64,000 nt of DNA from assembly GCA_963693085.1 (NCBI GenBank), contig OY856409.1, forward strand, positions 242,053,058 to 242,117,057, in the 5' to 3' direction. Source of the DNA: Alisma plantago-aquatica. Taxonomy: Eukaryota; Streptophyta; Magnoliopsida; Alismatales; Alismataceae. Of this stretch, positions 23,373 to 35,468 are shown piece after piece. Positions within the stretch are counted from its first letter, which is position 1. The number at the start of each line of letters is the position of its first letter. A program made the translations under genes and the position numbers. Below the pieces are notes generated by a model that saw nothing but the letters and a program-made list of their open reading frames with translations, had not been told where the DNA came from and did no database searches.

Positions 23373-23728
23373 TATAAGACCACTGACCGTGTTAAAGTGT
23401 TGCACATGTTTAATTATCATAATTGAGTGTTTAAAACCATAATTAACCTTTTGAGATGTTTTGGTATCATGTGGCAAGCTTAAGTTTTAAATGGACATTG
23501 TTTGTGCAAGTTATGCAATTTTATGTATATTTTGAATTTTTCTACAATTTACCCAAATTTGAGGTTTTCTTTGCAATTTGCCACATGATTTATGATCCTT
23601 AGATGTTTGCTTATCATGCTTGAGCTTGTTGGGCTATGGGACACCTAGTTGTACCTTGGTTTGGTGGTGTTTCTCTTCAATGGCGATTTAGGGTTTACCC
23701 CTTCATGGATGAGCTACCTTTAGGAGCC

Positions 23729-25215
23729 ATCAACCAATGGTCCCTATGTTTAGTTGACATTTGATGGTCACCAACAGGTGGTGACAACCGATGGACACCC
23801 GTAGAGGTAGTAGGTCGATGATTTTCTAGTTTTTATGCACTTGGACCGGTGGTTCTCTTAAAAGAGACAGTCAACCGATGGTTCACCAATTAAGTGACTT
23901 AGGGACCAAATAATTAATGGTTCCTTTGCTTGGAGGTCGATGGTAGGTCTGAAGAGCCAATAACTGATGGTTCCTTTGCTCGGAAGTCGATGGTTGGCTT
24001 GAAGATCCAACAACCAATGGTTAAGCAGGTCTCCATGAGAGGTGGAGTTGTTGCTTGCATCGCCTTGGAAGCTCTAAGCTATGGATGCATGGAGATCTAC
24101 TACGAAACCTCAAGCTTCTCTCTTTCATTATCCATAAGCTTTATATACCTATACGTTAGCTCACAAACAAAACCTTTGGTTCCCTATCTCTTCTTCTCTC
24201 TCCAAATCTTCCTCCTCCCCTGCTTGGTGGCGACCAGGGTGCCCAAGGTAGAAGAAGACAATCGATCTTCTGGATGGAGCTTATAGGGTACATATCTACC
24301 CTCATCTAGGGTTTGTAGAGATCCCTTTAGGTGATCTCGACCTTAACTAGTAAGTTTCTTCTTCTCTCCTTCGTTTCTTTTTCTATTCTTCCTCCTCCTA
24401 CCTTCTTCCTAGATGGAACCATGGTTTTCCAAGAAGGAGCTTGCTTTGAAGCTCAAAGAACTTATCTTTCTTGCTCCCTTCACCTAGGGTTTACTCCCTT
24501 TCTTGGAGAAGACTCTTACTCGGCCAAGTTCATACCTAAATCTAAGTTTCTTTACCTTTTTTGTTTGAGTTTCTTGCTCTTTGGAGTCTAATCTTCTTCC
24601 TAGAGGCAAGTTTTATAGTCCTCTTCACTTTTATTACTTACTATAAGCTTACTTGCTCAAGTTCTTGCTCGAAAACGATGATCTAAGCTTAGAGAAGTTA
24701 TGTTTGCCTAGGGTTTTGATTTTAATGTTGTTTCTTGCTTAGTTTCTAGCTCTACATGAACCTAAAACTATGTGCACCATCTTCCTAAGGTAGAGAAAAA
24801 CTTAGATCAGGGTTACATAACAGCTGATGGTGCTTACCACCTATCAAATGATGGCCTATACTTGAGTTTTTAGGCTGATTTCCACTTTATACATAACCCG
24901 ATGGATGACCTTACACTTGATTTGATGGAGTTATCTTCATGAAAACTAATGGTGACAACCGATGGTGTCAATCGATGGTCACAACTTAGGTCAATTTTTG
25001 ATTTCTTTGAAAGATTATCAACCGATGGTTTCGTGCCCTAAAGATGACATAAACCGATGGTGGTTCAGGTTACCACAATTGATGGTGAGTCAAGGTTTTA
25101 AATGTTGCTTCATTTAAGCCCTACATCAATGGTTTCTTGGCTTAAAAGATTCGATGGTTAGACCTACACTCTAATTTATGGTTTTGAATAATGAACCCGA
25201 TCCAATGGTTGAGAC
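23729..25215. repeat. CAACCGATGGTT word array on both sides of the LTR TATA box
   Basis: The word (C)AACCGATGGT(T) and near copies (AACCAATGG, GTCGATGGTT, AACTGATGG) recur in two clusters, about 23729-24020 and 24820-25215, with the TATA box at 24140 between them. Clean copies are at 23784-23793, 23871-23883, 24957-24966 and 25018-25030. Spacing varies from about 20 to 70 bp. The 3' LTR keeps only a degraded upstream cluster. Confidence 0.8.
24140..24149 (+). promoter_or_regulatory. TATA box of the Tekay 5' LTR
   Basis: TTTATATACC, also present in the 3' LTR at about 36149. It lies about 770 bp from the LTR start, in U3. Confidence 0.6.
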
Positions 25216-27219
25216 TGGATGTTTCAACATCCAATGTATTAGAATGCATTCTACGGTATAATATGTTGTTTCTAATGATGTAAAAAATTGATGGTCTAAT
25301 GCCCTTAAGATTATAGTCTTACCTTTGCCCTCGTATGAAATAATTGATATTCACCATAGTAAGTGATGTGTAACCTTAATGAAACATGACTTGTTAGACT
25401 TGACCTTAATGTAACTAAGTGATGGTGAATGATTGTAATCAGCCCTCTTGCATGATAAATGTGACAAGATAACAATTCTCTTATTGCTGTTGAAACCCTA
25501 AAATGGTGAGATCTAAACATCATGATTCCTTGATATGTTAAATCTTATATTTCACATGTGTGCTGATGATCTATTGAGCCTTATTATAAGTCATAGAATG
25601 ATAATGGTGATCTTATATGGATTGATGTGATGGTCTTAATGACCTTTGGGCATGATTGAGCCTTAAACGAGGCGTAACACTCTTCATGATACAATAAGGG
25701 TTGGAACCCTGGAACTTTGTGATAAGAATTTGTACCTTGTAAGGGTATGATGACGAGTATGCTCCCATGATTGGTAATGAATAATATAATGTAGTAAGGG
25801 GATATTTATATCTCATATGTTTTATATCTTTTGAAGTTGCAATATATGTACACGTAGAAATGAATTAGGGTTTGTATGTTGATTTGTATGATGAAGCCTT
25901 AATTCACTCAATTGGTAGCAACTAAAGTGTAACCCTAAACATGTAGTGCCATATGCAGTAGATCCATATTCAGTGTTAGAACTTATTGGATGGTGAAATG
26001 AGTATTCCTAAAGGAAACTCAGAGTGCATACTGTTGAGTTTGTGGGGGTGGCAAGGTGAGAGGATATCCTTACCATCCACAATTACAGGTAGCCATGCCT
26101 CGGATATTTGTATATATGATGAGACTGAGTATGCTGCGGTTGTATCTAAGGTGGTAGGGAATTGCTTGGCATACCCTGGTGTCTAGTGTCATAACATGTA
26201 CCAAGGGCGGACTAGTTGTTATCAGCTTGACTATTATGTTGATGTATTTTTGACCCATACGGACCGGGCATAGTTCAGATCGTAGGAATCTGACTCTCCT
26301 AGATCTTGTATGGAACTGATTTCGATTTCACAGTTGTCAGTTGGACTTTGAGTGGTATGACTCGACCTCCCTAGGGCATAACAATAAAAGATGTAATACA
26401 AGTCATGTAGCATATCTGCTAGGGTTAAATACGTTCACATTGGTTGAGTATCCCTTGCCTTGTCTCTTATATTACACAGATGTTATATGATGCAATCATA
26501 TGAATCTAAGTCATCATTGATAGAAGAAATAGATTTATCTATTTCCTATATATTGTGATAATCATACTTGTTGCTAAACTTGTTTTCTTAACTTACTTAG
26601 TATGCTTAAACTATTCAACTTGATCAATTTCCTATTGAATACTCAATCTGCTCAGTCTATTATTGTTAATTAATCTATTGTAATCAATATCTATTGGAGA
26701 GAGTTATATTTCTAGCTGAGACATGGGTCTCACCCATGGGTCACCACATCTTTTTAGGTGGTCGCCGAAAATGTGGTCGAGATCATGCCATAGAAGAGGA
26801 GCAACCTGGTGATCAGAAGACTCAGAAGGTTGGCCATATATCTTTGTTAGTAGTAATGTTCTAGTGTCATCCATGTACTCTTAGGTGTTGGTATGAGAAG
26901 TATTTTGTAGATGATAAACTTGTATTGAAACAATTTTTTGGTAGTATGCCAACATTTGTAATATATGGCTTGTACATATGGAAATATCTCTTTTGTATAC
27001 AAGTTGCGGTTGAGAGCACTGGATACAGATGTAAATACCTATTATGGTATATGAGTTTGTGAAAAAGATGGACCTTGCTGCAAATCTTTCAATATTGATT
27101 CAAGATGTAAAATTGGTTTTAATTCTTACATTTTTATGGATATGTGATTAGTGAGTAGTTAATCGTGTTTTATGTTTTGAGTAATCTCATTTTGCATGAT
27201 CAGGTGTCAGAATTTAATA

Positions 27220-27230
27220 TGGTATCAAAG
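27220..27230 (+). promoter_or_regulatory. Primer-binding site of the Tekay element
   Basis: TGGTATCAAAG, close to TGGTATCAGAG, the complement of the initiator-methionine tRNA 3' end used by many plant retrotransposons. It starts 8 bp after the LTR end. Confidence 0.75.
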
Positions 27231-27326
27231 ATTGAGATTTGCTGAGTCTACATGGACATAGGACTTAGATTTGAGACAATTTTTATGTATCTAACCTATT
27301 TCATCATAGCTTATGCTTATGTAGAT

Positions 27327-28440
27327 ATGTCTGGAGGACATGAAGATCACGCTAAGAGCAGCTATGTTACACCAGGAGGAGGTGCTAGGAGGTAGGCACA
27401 CGATAATAAAGTGTCAGAAGAGGGGCTAGAGAAACCCATGATGCCTCAGTTTGACCCGACAATGATGGCCAATCCTGAGTTTCAGTCTATGTTTAGACAG
27501 ATGATGGCCATGATTACACATATAGCAAGCCGAGTGCCAACACCTCAAGCTAGGGAAATCATCCCTAATGTGGAATCCCAAGGTGTCGGGAAGACGTTTG
27601 AACATCTTAGGCGTGTTGGGGCAATCGGGTATGCTGGTACTTCAGACCCAACAGATGCCAGAATGTGGTTAACAAAGTTGGAGAAAGCGTTCAAGATTCT
27701 GAACATTCCTGAAGAGGACAAAGTTAAGCATGTTGTGTGCCTATTGAAGGGTAGTGCTGGCCACTGGTGGGCCATAGAAGAGGATAAAAGGCCATGAGTT
27801 GTGATAGGATTGGAGGAATTTTGATGAGAGTTTGTCATCCAATACTTCCTAGAGACATATCTAGATGAGAAGATCTCTCAGTTTGAGAAGATTCGTCAAG
27901 AAACAATGACCATCAATGAGTATGAATCAAAGTTAATGGAGATTCTGAGGTTCTGCCCTCATATGGGAGTGATAGAAAAGGAAAGGATATGTAGGTTTTA
28001 GAAGGGTCTGAGTATGGAGTTTACTACTACAATGTCATCTTTGGAGAACAACTAAAGGTTTTCCACCTTTGTGGAGTTAGTAAGGAGGATTGAGAGATCT
28101 TCTATAGAAAAGCATGAAGTTAACATCAAGAAGAGGCCGATTCAGTTCCAAGGACAACCTTTTGGAGGCTTCAAAAAGATGAGGTTTTCTCCACCAAAAT
28201 TGCAGCAAAGGTTGACTTTTACCGAGTAGAGGTCACATACACCGTCACAATGGTTCCCGAGTAGGGGTAGAGGTCACATTTTGCCTCCAGTAGGAGCTCG
28301 TAGTACCTAATCAGTTTCAGTGATAAGGCCATATAGGCCATGGTACGAGGATAATACTTGTTTTCAGTGTGGAAATGTTGGGCATACAAGGTCGTATTGC
28401 CCTGTAAAAGATGAGGAGGTGACTCAGTAGCCAAGGCGGA
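27327..28440 (+). pseudogene. Tekay gag (capsid/nucleocapsid), with stop codons
   Basis: The frame starts at the ATG at 27327 (MSGGHEDHAKSSY). It is cut by TAG at 27393, TGA at 27795-27797 and further stops, yet stays largely in one frame. The capsid-like part is 27411-27797 and beyond (phrases FEHLRRVGAIGYAGTSDP, DKVKHVVCLLKGSAGHWW). A CCHC zinc knuckle (CFQCGNVGHTRSYC) is at 28359-28400. Gag packages element RNA into virus-like particles. No full protein can be made. Confidence 0.85.
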
Positions 28441-28599
28441 AACAACAAGGTTTGCAATAGAGACAATTTAACAAGTGGTGTTGGTAGAGGACGTGGTCAT
28501 GCGTCACAGGAAATATCCTCTAGACAGGATAGTAGAGGACGTGTACGACCATAGGCGACATATAGGTTTTGTGCCATGAGCTAGCTAGAAGCCGTAGTC

Positions 28600-29902
28600 A
28601 ATCATGGCTCATGACAGATCAGATGGAGTTATTTTATTCTAATTTGTTGTCTTCTTGTTTCGTATCTGTACTATCAGGTGCAACACACTCTTTTATCACT
28701 AAAGATGTGATAGATAGTTTTTATCTGCCTTTTAATCATAGATCTGATAGTCTTCAATGAGAGACTCCTTTCGTTGGTTCCTCTGAGTTGCGAGGAGTTT
28801 GTTCCTCTTGTGTTCTTTCTTTTTCGGGGCACAACATTCAACTGAATCTAATGCCACTTGACATGTATGAAGTTGATATGATCTTAGGGATGGATACTTT
28901 AGAAAAGTACAAGGTAGTGTTGAACTGTAGTTTCAAGTAGCGACATTTCATGATGGAGATGTCTTGTGGATCTTTCAAGGTGATAGGAAGATTATTCCTA
29001 CATGTTGGATGTCAGCTATGTTAGCTGAGAGGTTGATGAGACAAGGATGCAAGGCCTTCTTAGCTCATGTTGTGGGTACCAAGGAGAGAGGCCCTAGTAT
29101 CTAGGAGGTACCGATGGTGCAGGAATGTTAGGATGTCTTTCCTAAGGAATTTCCTGATGTTCCCCCTTCTAGAGAGATTGATTTTGAAATCAATCTTGTT
29201 CCTGGAACACAACCCATAGCACAGTCATCGTACATGATGGCACCAAAAAAGATGCATGAGTTAAAGAAACAGTTGCAGGAACTGTTAGAGAAGGGTTTTA
29301 CTAGGCCAAGCACTTCCCCTTGGGGTGATCCCATGTTGTTTGTCAAGAAGAAGGATGGTTCAATGAGGTTGTGTATAGATTACCGACAGTTGAACAAGGT
29401 GACTACAATGAATAAGTATCCACTGCCAATGATTGATGGTCTTTTTGATCAGATGAGAGGTGCCATCATGTTTTCAAAGATAAACCTGAGGTCAGGTTGC
29501 CACCAGTTGAGAATCAAGGCAACTGACATACCCAAGTCCGGTTTTAGGACTAGGTATGGTCACTATGAGTTTGTGGTTATGCCATTCAGGAAAACCAATG
29601 TACCATCAACCTTTATAGATCTAATGAATAAGGTATTTAGGCCCTATCTTGATTTTTTTGTGGTTGTGTTATAGATGACATCTTTATATACTCTAAGGAT
29701 AGACAATAGCATGAGCAACACTTGACAGGCTTTGACCTTGTTGAGGCAGCACCAGTTGTATGTTAAGTTTAGCAAGTGTGAGTTCTAGTTGTTTGAAGTG
29801 TCTATTCTGGGTCACATCATATCAGCTAAGGGTGTTTATGTTGACCCTAAGAAGGTTGTATCCATTCAGGAATGGGAAAATACTAACACCTTAGAGATTC
29901 AC
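28600..29902 (+). pseudogene. Tekay pol, first part: protease and reverse transcriptase
   Basis: A protease remnant lies at about 28660-28940; the usual DSGATHSF active site reads LSGATHSF, so the catalytic Asp is lost. Reverse transcriptase follows at about 29160-29900, with [19 protein letters not shown] and [12 protein letters not shown] visible. The active-site region is split by a one-base shift at about 29667, after which the second frame reads [10 protein letters not shown]. The coding stops at 29902, where a solo LTR has inserted after EWENTNTLEI. It resumes at 33328. Confidence 0.85.
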
Positions 29903-30905
29903 TATTACGACCCCAATTTTTGGGTTCTTTTGGTGAGAAATGTAATTTCTCCTATTAAAGATATTTGAACAAATAATGAAATAATTTGTTTTGAATAAAA
30001 GGATTTCATTTATAATAGCCTTGATGGTTGCTTAGTGGGCTTTATTGGCTATTGGGACCAATAACAAGGAAAATAAAAAGGAAATTCAATTAGTAAATGA
30101 ATAATTAAGAAATAAGAGAAAAGAAAGATGTAGAAACCTCTAGAAGGCAAAGGAATATTCCTCAAAGGTGGATTTCATGCCTTTTGGGTTCCTTGGGTTC
30201 AAAGGAGTCCAAATTGCAAAGATAATGCAATAAGAAAAGAAAAAGATCAATTAAATATTTCTTTATTAAGAAAGAAATTGGAGATAATGATAAAATGTGG
30301 AAAATAAGTGGAAAGAGGTATGATTGAGTTATCTTTGGTGGATTTTCATATCCACATGGTTTCTAATGGTAAAAGGAATCACAATAAAGAAAATAAAAGA
30401 TTAAGAGAGAGAATAAAAACTTAAAATAAGCTTTATTAAAGGATAGCTTTCACATGAAGATAATACCCTTTTCCTTAGGAATTTGGGACTCAAATTTGGT
30501 ATATGAGTAGATAAAGCCTAGAAGAAGTTTCCTTTAAATTTTAGTGGAAAAAGGATAAAGGAATAATGAGTTGTGATTTTTAGAAGTTTCCTAAAGTAAA
30601 TGAGTATTCTTTGAATCATATTAAATGTCACAATGAAATTTGGATTTTCGGATTGAACGAGGACCGTAGATCTAAGATCCAACGGCCCGGACCTAATCCT
30701 AGTCTCATGAGGAAACTGGAATGTAGTGTCCAGTGTGCACAATCCTCTTGTCAGATTTTGTTGAAGTATAGGCAATGTGCAACGAAGGAGATGATTCCAT
30801 TGACTTCGGGAGCCTTTTCCGCATCGAACCAACCTAAGGTTGCAGACCTTTCCTGATCTGTGTGGATTTCCCCTAATTTGTGGGAAAACACAGGGGGATA
30901 ACCCC

Positions 30906-30912
30906 TATATAA
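30906..30912 (+). promoter_or_regulatory. TATA box of the solo LTR
   Basis: TATATAA inside CCCCTATATAAGAAGGGG, about 1 kb into the LTR, followed by a GC-rich leader-like region (30920-31300). Confidence 0.7.
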
Positions 30913-32708
30913 GAAGGGGAGGCACGAGCTACGTGCGCCAACCCTGGCTACTCCAGTGAGTTCATAACAAAGGAACGACCAGTTCTAGGCAGGCGATTGC
31001 AAAAGAAACCTCTGCCAAGAAGCCTGACCAGGCCGCACAACCTGCTGGAGGAAATCTCCTTCGACCCGGCGATCTAGTACACCATTGACGAATTCAGGAG
31101 TGCCATCGACTCTGGATGGTCCTGACGGAGCTACAACCGACTTAGCTCGGTCTCCGATACCCTAGAGCCCAAAGTCAACAGCTTGGTTGACCGGGCGGGC
31201 TACTGCTCTCGGGAGGCAAGCCGCACGAGGAAGAAGAAGAACAGGGGAAAAGACCCCTCTTCCCCCGACTCCAGAAAAGAAACCGTAGGGCAGGAGTGTC
31301 ATTTCAGCATAGTTTGGGCCCAACCCACGTGAAAACGAAAAAGACTTGTTTGGCAGAGGTGGCGGCCACTGATTGCCCCATATGTAATTAACCTTGCAAA
31401 AATTGTAGTTAATTATTTCTAACTGATGATAAAAAGTTATACATGAAAGTTGCTTAGAAAAATACGAGGAATGCAATAAAATTTGTTTGAGAACCTGGTT
31501 TCATTCCTAATTCAAAAGTGTGCTAATCTAATGAAAATTTCTTATGAATTAAATTGGAAACCCTAATTGAGCATATTGGTTAAGTTCATGTTGCTTAGTT
31601 GATGAAATTGAGTAATTACAACCTGTTGAATAGTTAATGATGAACTTGAACCTGATCTAGATGTATCTCACATGATTTACGGTTTTTACCTCAAATAAGA
31701 ATGACTAAGCACTTAGAAACCCTATTTGCGTATAAAGGATGAATCTTTAAGGTTTAATAGGTTAATTTGTGAAGAAATAACCTGTTGAATAGTAAAGTCG
31801 AACTTCAATCTATTTTACATGTAAAGTTGATTAATTTAGGGTTCTATGTGCATAAATGAGCTTTAATGGGCCTTGAAACCCTAAAGTTAGTAATTGGGAC
31901 TCGTAATGGCTTTAATTATTCAAATTCATGAATAAAGCTGAGATATGATGGTTCTAAGCTATTTTGAGTATAAAGGTTCCTAATTGTGGATAAATACCCT
32001 TAATATGGTAATTAGGGCTTTTTAATGGGTAAAGGTGGAATTAGTGATAAATAGAGTTCATGAAAGATAAATTGTTAATTTGAAAGAAACCAAAGATGAT
32101 AATTGGGTCTAATGATCTTGTCATGGATTAAAAGGATAAAAATGGTAGTGTTAATGTAAAAGAGGCTTAATGGACTTAATTGATGATTAATTATTCTTTT
32201 TCTGATATCAGAGTTATATGTTGTTAAAAGATAACCTTAATATCTTTCGTGAAGAATATATGAGATAATTAGGATTTGTGAGTAATTGTTTAAAATAGTA
32301 AGCGATGAAGGGAAACCCTAATTGCAATGGAAACCCTAAAAGTGGACTAAAAACCCTAGGAAGCGAGCTAGGTTTAGTAGATCTTGATGGCATGTTTAAT
32401 AATAGGAAATTGTATGCATATTTCAGGATCCCATAATGTGCTTGCTTGCCTATTTGGATTTCTTGATTGGATTATTTTATCTTAAGTCATCCTGATAGGT
32501 ATGTGGTTAATTATGATTAATCACATTAGTTTCCCGAAGGTTTTTCGAATGATTAATCGCATTGAATGCAACATATCCGTTTGGATGTTCATACTTGCAA
32601 ATTATAAAGTCACTATGGTTATCACAATTGTAATATATATAAATGTGTATTCTCGCACCTACATGCCACCCTGATGGATGATGCAAAAAGGTCAAGCCCA
32701 GGAGGGAA

Positions 32709-32848
32709 GACCAATGGGCACCATGAGAGGTGACCCCAGACACCAAGCTTGGGAATGAGAAGGTGGTCTATGTTGCATGACTAATGGGCACCATGAGAGG
32801 TGACCCTAGGCACCAAGCTCGAGATTGAGAAGGTGGCCTTAAGTCAAA
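32709..32848. repeat. Two-copy 70-bp tandem repeat in the solo LTR
   Basis: The phrase AATGGGCACCATGAGAGGTG, followed by ACACCAAGCT or GGCACCAAGCT and GAGAAGGTGG, occurs twice with a 70-bp offset (32713 and 32783). Confidence 0.85.
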
Positions 32849-33327
32849 CCCTAAAGGGGGTATTCCAGGGTTAGGGCAAAAGTGGTGGAGAATGTCACAT
32901 CAAAAGCGTAAATTGGCTTATTAATTAACTTGATTGTGATATTTAGATTGTTAGCCATATTTGTGAAACTTTTGGTTGTTCCCACATACCGACATATTTC
33001 GATATGCTGACTGACATTTTGTTTGTTGGCATTTTAGGTACAACTCTGAAAAGAACAAATAGTAAAATGACACATTGTGGAAATAAGAAATAAAGTGCAA
33101 GGAGGATTAGATAGAATAGATCCAAGCTGTGGATAGAAGTAGATTACCAAAGTTCTTAAAAGGTATGCAAACTTTTATTTTATAATAGATTTCAGTTAAG
33201 TTGGTAGAATTTCATAATTATTATTGATTATTTGTCGAACCTTTGATCCTATTAATTTGGATAACGGCTCTGACCTTTAGGTCTCCCTTAATTGGGGGTT
33301 ACCAGGAGGTAGAGTCATTACATTCAC

Positions 33328-35431
33328 AGTTTCCTAGGTTTGGCAGGCTATTACAGGATATTTATAAAGAACTTTAGTTCTGTAGCATTACCCCTAACTA
33401 GGCTAACCTAGAAGGATGTTCCTTTTTCTTGGGACAACACGTGTCGTCGTTCTTTCCAACAGTTGTAAGACAAGTTGACCAATGCACCAGTGTTAATGCT
33501 ACCAGAACAAGAGGAAGTCTATATTGCCTTTTGTGATGCTTCAAGGAATCGGTTGGGATACTTCGAAGAATGTGATTTCTTTTGCTTCATGACTGCTTAA
33601 GAAACACAAGGAGAATTACCCAACACACGATCTAGATATTGCATCTGTGGTTCATGCCTTAAAGATTGGGAGACACTACCTTTATGGAGAAAAGTGTCAA
33701 ATCTTTACTGACCACAATAATATGTAGTATATCTTTTCAAAGAAAGAGTTGAATATGAGGTAGAGGAGATGGATGGAGGTGATTAAAGACTATGATTTCA
33801 TGATAAAATACCATCCAGGAAAGGCAAATGTGGTAGTAGATTCATTGAGCAGGAGGTCGTCATCATCATCATCTGTAGACCAGAAACAGTTATGCTCCTT
33901 GGTGTTCCATAAATGAGACATGTTAGTGTGTCTTCTCCAGATGAATGCACAACTGGAAATTTCCTTGTTGGTAGGTTTGTTGGCATAGTTACAAGTTAAA
34001 CCTACCTTGATACAACAAACCTGTGATGCACAATAGAATTATATTGTGATATAGAATATCCAATCAAAATTGGGCGATGAAAAGCATGATGGCTTCCATG
34101 AGGTAGATGATGGTACAATTTGTTTTCATAATAGGATAATGGTTTCTGATGTTGATGGATTAAGGAAGATGGTACTTCAGGAGGCCCACTCCTCGATATA
34201 TGCATTGCATCCTGGAAGTACCAAAATGTACCACAATCTAAAGGACTTGTATTGGTGGCTAGGTCTAAAGCATGACTCGGAATAATTTGTTGCCAGATGT
34301 GTAGTTTGTCAGTAGGTTAAGGTTGAGCATCAAAAACATGTAGGGACATTCCAACCGTTGCCAATACCATAGTGGAAGTGGGATCATATTACTGTGGACT
34401 TTGTGGTTGGTCTTACTAGGAAAACCAAAGGTCACGATTCCATGTGGGTAATAGTAGACAAATTGACTAATTACACTCACTTCCTTCATGTCAAGACAAT
34501 GTTTACATTAAAAAAGTTGACACATGTATATGTTGATGAGATACTCAGTTTACATGGCATTCCAATAACTACAATTTTTGATAGAGGTCCATAGTTTACA
34601 ACTTAGTTTTGGGAATGTCTACATTCAATGATGGAAACACAGTTGAGGTTTAGTACAATTTTCCACCCGTAGACGGATGGCCAGTATGGAAGGACTATTT
34701 AGACTTTTAGAAGATCTCTTGAAGGCATGTGCATTGCAGTTTCTTGGTAGTTGGGATGTACATCTGAGTTTGATGGAGTTTGCATACAACAAAAAATATT
34801 AGATAAACATCAATATGGCACCTTATGAGGCACTGTATGGGAGACGTTGTTGGTCTCCACTTTACTGGTATGAGATAGGAGAGTATCAACTCTTGGTTCC
34901 TAAGCTTATACAATAAACTACATAAAAGATTAAGGTGAACAACAACAATTGAAAGCAACCCAAGACAGATAAAGTCTTATGCAAATAACCGTTGCAGACT
35001 GCTAGAGTTCCAAGTGGGAGGCAGAGTGTATCTCAAGGTTTCTCCTTCGAAGGGTGTGCTATAGTTTGGGAAGAAAGGTAAGTTGGCGCCTAGATTTATG
35101 GAACCATGCCCTATCTTGGCTCGTATCGGGAAGATAACATACAAGTTAGAGCTACCTCCAGAGTTGCATAGGTAGCACAATGTTTTCCATATCTCCATGT
35201 TGAGGAAATGTCATCCAGATATATAGAAGACAATCTGCCAGTGTAGGATGAGTTATATGAGGTTGTTTCCTATGTGAGGGTCTAGTGTTGATCCTAGATG
35301 GAAGGGTGAAGAAGTTGAAGAAGAAAGATATAGTGTTAGTGAAAGTTTTGTTGCATCAGCATGGTGTTGAAGAAGCCATGTGGGAGTTAGAAGATGAGAT
35401 GCGCAGAATGTACCCATCTCTCTTTGTGTAA
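33328..35431 (+). pseudogene. Tekay pol, second part: RNase H, integrase and chromodomain-type tail
   Basis: RNase H remnants run from about 33330 to 33870 (FLGLAGYY; APVLMLPEQEEVYIAFCDAS; FTDH). Integrase follows: the His/Cys zinc region (HPGSTKMYHNLKDLYWW, then CVVCQ) at about 34190-34315 and core pieces with WDHITVDFVVGL and IFDRGP at about 34380-34600, after which frame shifts make the acidic residue hard to place. The tail at about 35300-35431 (VKVLLHQHGVEEAMWELEDE, then MRRMYPSLFV and stop) is the Tekay/Del chromodomain-related C-terminus thought to guide integration into heterochromatin. Several stops and shifts make it non-functional. Confidence 0.83.
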
Positions 35432-35468
35432 AACTTCGGGGGTGAAATCCTTGTTAGGGGTTTATAGT

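Larger units (their letters stand above)
23373..27211 (+). repeat. 5' LTR of the Tekay element
   Basis: Starts TATAAGACC (its partner starts TGTAAGACC, so the first G has mutated) and ends GGTGTCAGA, just before the primer site. It aligns by eye along its length with 35469-38685. It holds the TATA box at 24140, a conserved leader block ACTAGTAAGTTTC (about 24346-24358) and CCTAGAGGCAAGTTTT (24599-24614). About 600 bp after the last block is missing from the 3' LTR. Small frames inside it are not genes. Confidence 0.85.
29903..33322 (+). mobile_element. Solo LTR of another chromovirus, inserted in the Tekay pol
   Basis: A 3420-bp block starting TATTACGACCCC (probably once TGTTACGACCCC) and ending GAGTCATTACA. 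It is flanked by identical 5-bp target duplications TTCAC (29898-29902 and 33323-33327). Joining the flanks brings ...EWENTNTLEI next to ...FLGLAGYY, a normal RT to RNase H junction, which confirms the insertion. A TATA box lies at 30906-30912 (CCCCTATATAAG). There is no internal region, so two LTRs have recombined to leave one. Small frames inside are not genes. Confidence 0.9.
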
